A DNA stretch of 64,000 nt from Toxorhynchites rutilus septentrionalis (Eukaryota; Arthropoda; Insecta; Diptera; Culicidae), in NCBI RefSeq assembly GCF_029784135.1, contig NC_073746.1, positions 54,782,097 to 54,846,096 on the forward strand. Reading direction: 5' to 3'. Every line of letters starts with the position of its first letter. The first letter of the stretch is position 1. Below the pieces are notes generated by a model. It saw nothing but the letters and a program-made list of their open reading frames with translations, made no database searches and was not told the DNA's origin. The translations under genes and the position numbers were made by a program. This document shows, one piece after another, positions 56,481 through 64,000 of the stretch.

Positions 56481-56799
56481 GGCATCCTTTGACCCGAATT
56501 TTGTAGGTATTATAATTTTTGAGTTATATTATTTTGTAAAAAAATATAGAAAAAAATTGGACCTTTTCAAAAAGTAGTTTAATTCTTTTTCGAAGACTTC
56601 AAGTATGCACCCACAACGTTCCACTGCTATCTCAGATAGTGCTGGCAACTGCTAGGACTAGTTGGCATGAAATCCGTCCCTATTCAAAAATCAGTCGTAA
56701 TTTAAATTGCAGCTATTCCGAATGAAATCGTCCTAAAAACGCAGATTTTAAAAACTTGTATTTTTGATTCCAATGAAAGTGTGTATTCCGTTTGGGTTG

Positions 56800-58890
56800 G
56801 AGGAAATATGATTTTTTAAAGCAATTGGGAATTTTTTGACACAAGCGTAACTTTTGAAAAGGGAGTATTGATTTTAGTGAGAGAAATTTTTGAACTGAGA
56901 AAAAAAATTAGTATCCTTTTTTTTATTTACAAAATAAAAATTCAATTTGCAATATCCAAAATGTGATGCCAAAATACTTTTTTTTTATTTTTTTTTATTT
57001 TTTGTTTTATTTTTTTCATACAAAATTGAATCCACGCAGAAAATTTAAAAAATGGGCCCAAGATGGTAAAACTATTTTTGACGAACTTTGTGGAACATCG
57101 AATTTTTAGGAATTTTCGAAACTTCGAATTTTTGTATGTTAACAATCATTTTTAGCCACAAATTATGAATCCTGATGTGATTTAAAACAAAAAAAGGTTA
57201 TTATCAATCTCCTTCTAAATGTAGCCATTCTCGAAATATTTAAAAAATATTTCTAATTTATTGTCTTTTTTATAGTAAATAATCCCTTTTAATATGTTTG
57301 TCATGTTATACCATCATGTGCATAAAATTTTATGAATTTGCTTATAATTTCCAACAACTTTCCCAAATACATCATCATGGTTCATTTTTTGACTCAAGCG
57401 TAACTTTTGAAAAGGGCGTATCGATTTGAGTAAGAGAAATCTTTGATAATTTATATCTCAAAAACTATGAGTCGTTCCGAAATAGTGTCTTAGAAAGAGT
57501 TATAGAGTATTGATGGTTGAATATGAAAAAATGTACACTGAGAAAAAAAATTAGTACTCTTTTTTTTTATCTACAAAATAAAAATTCAATTTGCAATATC
57601 CAAAATACATATTTTTCAATTTTTTTTAATTTTTTCATACAAAATAGAAGTCATGCAGAAAAATTTAAAAAATGGGCCCAAGATGGTAAAACAATTTTTG
57701 ACGAACTTTGTGGAACATCGAATTTTTAGGAATTTTCGAAACTTCGAATTTTTGTGTGTTAACAATCATTTTTAGCCACAAATTATGAATCCTGATGTGA
57801 TTTAAAACAAAAAAGGTTATTATCAATCTCCTTCTAAATGTAGCCATTCTCGAAATATTTGAAAAATATTTCTAATTTATTGTCTTTTTTATAGTAAATA
57901 ATCCCTTTTAATATGTTTGTCGTGTTATACCGTCATGTTCATTAATTTTCATGAATTTGCTTATAATTTCCAACAACTTTTCCAAATACATCATCATGGT
58001 TCATTTTTTGACTCAAGCGTAACTTTTGAAAAGGGCGTATCGATTTGAGTAAGAGAAATCTTTGATAATTTATATCTCAAAAAATATGAGTCGTACCGAA
58101 ATAGTGTGTTAGAAAGAGTTATAGAGTATTGTTGGCTTAATTTGAAAAAAAAATACACTGAGAAGAAAAATTAGTACTCTTTTTTTATTTACAAAATAAA
58201 ATTTTAATTTGCGAAATCAAAAAATATGTATTTTTTATATTTTTTTCAATTTTTTCATATAAAATAGAAGTCATGTAGAAAATTTAAAAAATGGGCCCAA
58301 TATAGTAAAACTATTTTTGACGAATGTTGTGGAACATCGAATTTTTAGGAATTTTCGAAACTTCGAGTTTTTGTATGTTAGCAGTCATTTTTACTCACAA
58401 ATTATGAATCCTGATGTTATTTAAAACAAAAAAGGTTATTATCAATCTCCTTCTCGAGCCATTCTCGAGATATTTAAAAAAATATTTGTAATTTATTGTC
58501 TTTTTAATAGTAAATCTTCTTCTTCTTCTTCAATGGCACTAACGTTCCTAGAGGAACTTCGCCGTCTCAACGTAGTATTACTTGCGTCATTTTTATTTAT
58601 ACTTAATTGAGATTTCTATGCCAAATAACACGTCTTGAATGCATTCTGAGTGGCAAGCTCTAGAATACGCGTGATCACAGTGCAAGTCGGAGGAAATTTC
58701 TTTGACGAAAAAATCCCCCGACCAGAACGGGAATCGAACCCGAACACCCGGCATGTTAGTTATGACGCTAACCACTCGGCCAAGGGAGCACTAATAGTAA
58801 ATAAGCCCTTTAAATATGTTTGTCGTGTTATACCATCATGTTCATGAGATTTAATGAATTCGCTTATAATTTCCATTCGCTTCCATAATT
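56800..58890. repeat. Tandem array of about 0.62-0.64-kb units
   Basis: Unit landmarks (ACTGAGAA....ATTAGTA, AAAATGGGCCCAA.AT, CGAATTTTTAGGAATTTTCG, AATATGTTTGTC) recur from 56898, 57537 and 58157, giving periods near 639 and 620. Units 1 and 2 are very alike. Unit 3 is split by a SINE. Noncoding, AT-rich. Confidence 0.8.
58516..58791 (-). mobile_element. tRNA-derived SINE (family 2), minus strand, with target duplication
   Basis: The 11-bp duplication TAATAGTAAAT lies at 58505-58515 and 58792-58802. The minus strand has TGGCCGAGTGGTTAGCG and GGGTTCGATTCCCG, and ends at the GAAGAAGAAG tail. Inserted in tandem unit 3. Confidence 0.85.
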
Positions 58891-59120
58891 TCGAGCAGAA
58901 TGGGGCCGCGCATTATCGTGGATGAGGAACACTCCTTTCGTCACTAAACCTGGCCTTTTGTTCTTAATCGCGGTTCTTAATCGGTCCAAAATTTCACAAT
59001 AGTACGGTGATGAAACAGGCGTTCGGCGGTCAACGATTCGATAACACTGAAGAAATTCGTGATGCAGTTACATCGTACTTCAAAAAGTTGGACGCTACGC
59101 ACTCGGAATGGAAAAACTGC
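58870..59120. pseudogene. Mariner relic, parts on both strands
   Basis: Minus strand, about 59020-58870: YCEILDRLRTAIKNKRPGLV then KGVFLIHDNARPHSARN, the second catalytic region of a mariner transposase. Plus strand, about 59005-59110: QAFGGQRFDNTEEIRDAVTS then HSEWKNCHAN, its C-terminal part. The two pieces face opposite ways, so the relic has been rearranged. Confidence 0.6.
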
Positions 59121-59129
59121 CATGCTAAT

Positions 59130-60633
59130 GAAGCATACATTTCTGCATAATTCAAGAACTAATCAAGCATTCTGAGCCACATTTGGGTTGTGGAGGTTTT
59201 AGGGAGTAAGAAACATTTAAATTCAACGGGGTCAATTAGAAGATCAATCAATGAACAGTTCTGCGATTGGACCTATGAACTTGCTCATAGTAAGAAAACG
59301 TGGATGATTGAAGGTTTTGATAACAAAACACAAATTTTTGGCGGGACGAAGTTTGCCGGGGGGTCAGCTAGTGATGTACAAATGTTCATTAAAATTTTAA
59401 TATTTAAGAACTGGGTTGGCCATCTAATCTGATAGAATTTAAACTATCGAGTTAGGGATCCAAATTCAAAGTCGACACTAGACATCGAAACTGTACCACT
59501 GTCATCGCGAATTCACCATAAAGTTAAGTAAAAGTATTATCACAATGATGCAGGTGGATTTCGGCCCGAATAAATTCAGTACCTTATTATTGGTTATCAT
59601 TGAGGTACGAATTATTTGTAACACTTGTTTAAACTTCGGTTGGATATCATGCAAATGGAGTTGAATTTTCTGAAAAGCGAAAAATCTCCGAAATTGGAAG
59701 AAACTTAAACGAAATTGGTGACACACACACAAGAAATGTTAATTTTATTCAAATTGGTTATCTAGCAGTCAACGTTCAAGATGATCCGATTCTTCCATTC
59801 CTTTTCGGTTTTGCATGTCATTATGCTTCTTTCGTGAGGTAAAAGTCAAACACGGTCACATAAACGGACAACGCAAAGACAAGTTCTTGAATCGAGAGAG
59901 CTGTGTTCTCAAAACTTTCTCCAAGGTGAGAAGAGCGCGGGAGATTGAAAATATCTTCGGGCATACTGGAGACTGTTAGAAAATAGAAAGAGTGTTGTTA
60001 GAAAACTTATTGATGAGATGTCTTTTTTAATGACGCCACCAAATGCATCGAGTCTTGATTCGATATGTTTCCAGACGCTGCGCTTCTATTCTGGATGATA
60101 TATTTATGATCAAACTTTATTCTCTAACTCAGCTCCCATATTGAGCCAACAAGATTATTCTTCAGTTCCACCTTATCTTGGTTACCTTTTGATATCAAAT
60201 CACAGAAACAAAACTAATGATTCCCCGCGCGTATTGATGTAGAGAAAACACGGTGGAAAATATTCTCGAAACCGTTAGTTCGAATCGACCGAAGGCCCAA
60301 TTTGACAAGCACACCTTTGGACCACTCGTGCACTCCAATCCATTCCCCCACACGCCCTGCGTTGAATTGTCATCCGTAGTCAATATCTTTTTCGAGTATT
60401 CTTCTCCTGCTAGCAACTATTCAAAAGCCACAACAGGTTATGCATACGATCCATTTACATAATCTGCTAACGGTCCAACAGTCGGATGAACTCAAGATTC
60501 GGTTTATAATTAGAAGCTTGTGGCACGTATTGAGGATTCGGTCTGGAATTGACCTATTTTACATTGAATTTCAGATAACACAATCTGGCAATCGGGTAGA
60601 GATCGTGTCCGGTTTTGATCTGAAGAGTGAATG
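59130..60633. other. No gene recognised
   Basis: About 1.5 kb with short frames only. TTTGCCGGGGGGTCAGCTAG near 59355 is probably a repeat end. Confidence 0.4.
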
Positions 60634-61390
60634 TACAGTAGAACCCCGGTTATCCGCAGAATTGTGTGGCAAGGTCGCACCTCGTAACGAAAAGTAGATT
60701 TCCATGTTTTGAATTTTTCATCATGGAAACTATGGTTTTTAAGGGGGAACTCTACTCTTGACGGTCGAAAAATAATAGTTTTTCGTGTTTTTACGGATGT
60801 TGGAATCAAAACTGAGTGTTGGGGCATCTTGGTGATTGATTAAGGTATATTCGAATTTTTGGATGCCAATATAGTGATTATTATGCTATTGGCAGCTGGT
60901 CGGGTGGATGCTATTTGTTAAAGTGGGGTTCCGGTTTTCTGAGAATTTAGTGGACCGATCTGGCTGGGATTGGTATGAATGTAGAAAAAAAAATGTAAAA
61001 ATGAATTATCTAGATGTTTACGTAGCTATTTTTCATACCACAAATTTTCTTTATGATTTTTTAAATAGTAGCTTTTGTTGAAAAAACATTTAAATTTTCA
61101 TTTTTACTCCGCCATTTTGTGCAATTTTTCGAAATTTCAAAAAATAATACTAATACCCCAACACACAGCTTTAACTACAACATTCGGGAAAAATCACGAA
61201 AATCGGTTATTCTTTGACCTTCCAGAGTAAAACTCTTTAAACTATACATCGTGTACACCAGTGATCAGATAATATGAAGGTCATGAGTGAAGTAGAAGAG
61301 CTAGAGCCTTCTATTCACCAGAAGAATTTTGAGAAGACGCATGAAATTACTATAAAATTCGCTTTCGTGGATAATCGGGATTATACTGTA
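60634..61390. mobile_element. pogo/Tigger-like MITE
   Basis: TACAGTAGAACCCCGGTTAT on the left, and the reverse complement of TACAGTATAATCCCGATTAT at the right end (61390). TA flanks. The interior has no frame. A lone related end (CAATAGAGCACCGGCTATCC) lies at 61614. Confidence 0.6.
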
Positions 61391-62114
61391 CACTGTCGGC
61401 TTTTTGGAAGCTCGTTTTCGAGATATCTATTGCGAGTTTGATGAACCCCTTCATTAAAGATGGCGCTCATATGTGCTCTTGAAAATCTATCACTTCTCCA
61501 TAACTTTTTGTAGATTATGTTTTGTTAGTTGATCTTTTGGCCAGTAGTAATGGCGTCGACATATATTTTTTTCAGTAGAATACAAAATTGCTTGCGACTT
61601 GACAATGAAGTACAATAGAGCACCGGCTATCCGCGAACGTGAATTCCACAAAAAAACTTGAAATATTTTCTCAGAGAAACCGATTTTGATATAATATCAA
61701 CAATAAGGAAACACTGCGAACATCGAACATCGAATTTTTACAAGTCGTATCCCAGTCTACATTGTTGTGCCAGATTGGTCCCAACAAATGGTGTCGACAA
61801 CGATGCCGATATCATGCCATTTTGCAATGATTTTGTCGACCTACCCTTCGAATTTGACAACCAATTATGGGCCAACATTGTGCCAATCTGGCACCACGTC
61901 GACCGAAAGCAAATCTGCTCGACTCTTATTATGGCTCTATTTCTTTTCAAGGAAATGCAAATAAAATGTAAAAAAAAATACCATTGATAAAAAAATATAT
62001 GATTTATTTCTTGAGAAAGCAATTTCATAATTAAATCCAATTTGTAATACAATTATCAATTCATCGATTATTTACATAGTTTTATAGTGTTCTTCTATAT
62101 ATACATGTGTAACT
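61391..62114. other. No gene recognised
   Basis: Short frames without motifs. One isolated pogo-like TIR at about 61611-61640. Confidence 0.35.
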
Positions 62115-62375
62115 TTTGACGAAGGATTACGTCTTTCGGGAACATATTGGGGTACAAATTAATATCGATCGCATCGTGAAAAATGTCCAATTTAAAACGC
62201 TTATTGCTCAGTCATTTCATGACGGATTGATGAGATTTTTACATCAAAACATTGCGGCACTCTACAACAATTTTTCAGCTTGAATAAAATAATATATATC
62301 ATGTTATTAACTATCAAACAATTGAAAAATCTCAACCCCTATCCAAACGGTACTGATTGGTCGAAATTGACGTCA
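62115..62375 (-). repeat. Repeat family A, inverted copy 3 (partial)
   Basis: Reverse complement of the right part of family A: GATTACGTCTTTCGGGAACA, CTTATTGCTCAGTCATTTCA, AAAATCTCAACCCCTATCC and the CCAAT box as GATTGGTCGAAATTGACG. Confidence 0.7.
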
Positions 62376-62716
62376 TTTCTTTTTCGCCTGCTTCGCTTCT
62401 TTCGTTCCCCGATAAGTCAAATATTTGCATGGCGAGCGAGTGGGGGGCGCCTATTTCTCACATACCAACTGAGGACGGTAGCATTTTTGGATTTCTCATT
62501 CTCGTTCAACGCTCAGATCGGCAAACATCTGGGCTTCTAGTGTGCAGTGCTCTACAAATCAACCAACACCATACGATGCGGCAAAGGAGAGGAAGCCATC
62601 GGCAACCAACGATGGATGCGATGTGACAAAGGGAGCAAAGAAGAGGAAGCAGCGGAGAACATCGAATTAAATCTAGTGTGCATTGCTGGTGCCCTTCCTT
62701 CACATCAACAATTGGA

Positions 62717-62803
62717 TGCGGCAAAGGAGGCAGAGGAGCGAAGTGCATTGCATCGCATCGTATCACACCCGCTATCCGTCGTTTAGCTCGTCGTGGTGGT
62801 GCC
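62717..62803 (+). pseudogene. Histone H4-like fragment
   Basis: The plus strand reads CGKGGRGAK, then HRITPAIRRLARRGGA (62759-62803). Histone H4 has GKGGAK and, a little further on, GITKPAIRRLARRGGV, so this is an H4-derived piece with an internal deletion. It is followed by unrelated basic sequence. No start, no H4 C-terminus. Confidence 0.65.
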
Positions 62804-62953
62804 AATCAAACCCTCGCAAATCGACGCACAAAAGCCGATGGCGCCAAAATCAAGGAAAGCATCAGCGAATCCGTAAAAGCTACCGCTCCCAAAACTAAAC
62901 TGCTACATCCGACTGAAACGCAGCAGATTCCGTACAACACATTAAACCATTCC

Positions 62954-62969
62954 AGTCCTTCTCAGGACT
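62954..62969 (+). promoter_or_regulatory. Histone-type 3' stem-loop motif, plus strand
   Basis: AGTCCT-TCTC-AGGACT: a 6-bp perfect stem and four-base loop fitting the UYUN loop of metazoan histone mRNA stem-loops. The first stem base is A instead of the usual G. It lies 150 bp downstream of the H4-like fragment on the same strand. Confidence 0.5.
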
Positions 62970-63667
62970 ATCAATTTGTTTTGAAACAAAAGAGTTTATT
63001 TTACTGTTTTCCACTTACCACAAAAACTATATAAAACCGATCAAAAATACTGTTTATTTTTACATTTTCTACTAACAACTAACATGGAACGTATCACGTC
63101 AAAAACATACGTTTCATCAACCACCTTTTACTGGATTTGGCAAAAGAAGCGAAGGACATATGCATGCATGTATATAACGGAACGCTCCAGTCATACACAG
63201 CCCGTTAGGGACGAATGACCTTTGGGTTAAAGTCCCTTCAAAAACAAGAACGAACGATACACAGCCCGTATCAGACAAATGCATGAAGGAATTCTATAAA
63301 ATAATATTTTTGCGGTGCCTTTGCGCCAACTACACGGGCGAGTAGCACCATAGTAGCAAAAAATGTCGAAGCTCGTGACATCTGGTAGCAATATTTTTCT
63401 TCTTTTGAATTATAGACTTTAAACTTTACGTTCATTCGTCTCTAGCCCTGAGAAGGGCCCTTGCGAAGAAAACTAGTTCATACTCTTTCTCGACCTACCT
63501 TTAGAAAGACATTTTCATTGTCGCTCAGCACTCCTCAGCAAACGAGTCTGCTTTCGGCGGCACCAACGACGCCATGAGCAATATTCATTTAGGGAGGCAG
63601 ATTAATCTCCCATCGAACTAGCAGGCCCGAAGGCAGTTTTGAATTGATAAAATTTAAATGTATTTAT
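62970..63667. other. No intact gene; region between family-A copies
   Basis: Contains a TATATAA (63173) with CCAGTC about 17 bp further, and the minus-strand stem-loop at 63444-63459. No open frame with motifs. Confidence 0.35.
63444..63459 (-). promoter_or_regulatory. Histone-type 3' stem-loop motif, minus strand
   Basis: The minus strand reads GGCCCT-TCTC-AGGGCT. This fits the GGYYYU-UYUN-ARRRCC consensus except for the last base. No histone frame was recognised upstream on the minus strand. Confidence 0.45.
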
Positions 63668-64000
63668 TTTTGACGTAGGATTACGTCTTTCGGGAACATA
63701 TTGGGGTACAAATTGAAAGTCGACAATCGAGCACATCGTGAAAATTGTCCAATTTCAAACGCTTATTGCTCAGTCATTTCATGATGGATTGATGAAATTT
63801 TCGCGTCAATCGATTTCGGCACTCCATAACAATTTTTTATATTGAAGAAAAAAAAATGTCATGAAACTAATCATCGAACAATTGAAAAATCTCAACCCCT
63901 ATCCTAACGGAAATACCCACTTCTGATTGGTCGAAATTGACGACACATGCGACGGGTCCCTTAGGCAAGGCGCAAATTGAGAAGCGTATAGCGCTCGTAA
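63668..64000 (-). repeat. Repeat family A, inverted copy 4 (runs off the window)
   Basis: TTTTGACGTAGGATTACGTC, then the same order of landmarks as 62115-62375, continuing through GATTGGTCGAAATTGACG to GACACATGCGACGGGTCCCT. This corresponds to the reverse of the GGGACTCGCCGCATGTGTCG region of copies 1 and 2. Confidence 0.7.

Noticed and set aside
1..64000. CRISPR array, operon or prokaryotic system
   Set aside because: Spliced eukaryotic gene, SINEs, LINEs and low gene density. The tandem repeats lack the short repeat-spacer structure.

Overview
This window looks like nuclear DNA of a culicine mosquito, most likely Aedes. The evidence is an insect thioester-containing protein (TEP) gene with short canonical GT-AG introns, one 22-kb intron, and very dense mosquito-type transposons: DD37E and DD34D IS630-Tc1-mariner elements, an I-clade LINE with RNase H, tRNA-derived SINEs and TIR MITEs. 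The species assignment is inference.

The one host gene I can assemble lies on the minus strand, from 42692 down to the stop at 9164. I rebuilt 15 coding exons by hand. Every junction has GT-AG ends and all phases agree without an in-frame stop. Exons 1-3 (41541-42692, 39902-40885, 37746-39287) encode about 1,226 residues of Gly-X-Y collagen ending in a His/Pro/Gly tract and a Thr/Pro-rich linker. A 54-bp intron then splices them in frame to a complete TEP/alpha-2-macroglobulin body of about 1,345 residues (exons 4-15). The thioester motif is degenerate (TCGEL in place of GCGEQ), so no thioester can form. The result is a collagen-stalked, non-thioester TEP, an arrangement reminiscent of C1q or collectins joined to complement. 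The first exon, which should carry the signal peptide, was not found.

Layout: 1-0.84 kb is noncoding DNA homologous to DNA upstream of the gene at 44.2-44.8 kb, which suggests a tandem paralogue just left of the window. 0.84-8.84 kb holds transposons. 9.08-12.0 kb is the 3' half of the TEP. 12.0-34.0 kb is the giant intron, packed with nested DD37E elements, two copies of a repeat with a Pol II core promoter, LINE fragments, MITEs and minisatellites. 34.0-37.7 kb is the 5' half of the TEP, whose intron carries a DD37E relic. 37.7-42.7 kb is the duplicated collagen exon array. 42.7-48.1 kb is upstream DNA. 48.1-52.6 kb is an I-clade LINE with a 12-bp target duplication. 53-64 kb is repeats: a DD37E element beside long-TIR MITEs, a ~0.63-kb tandem array interrupted by a SINE, pogo-like MITEs, and repeats carrying a histone H4-like fragment and histone-type stem-loops.
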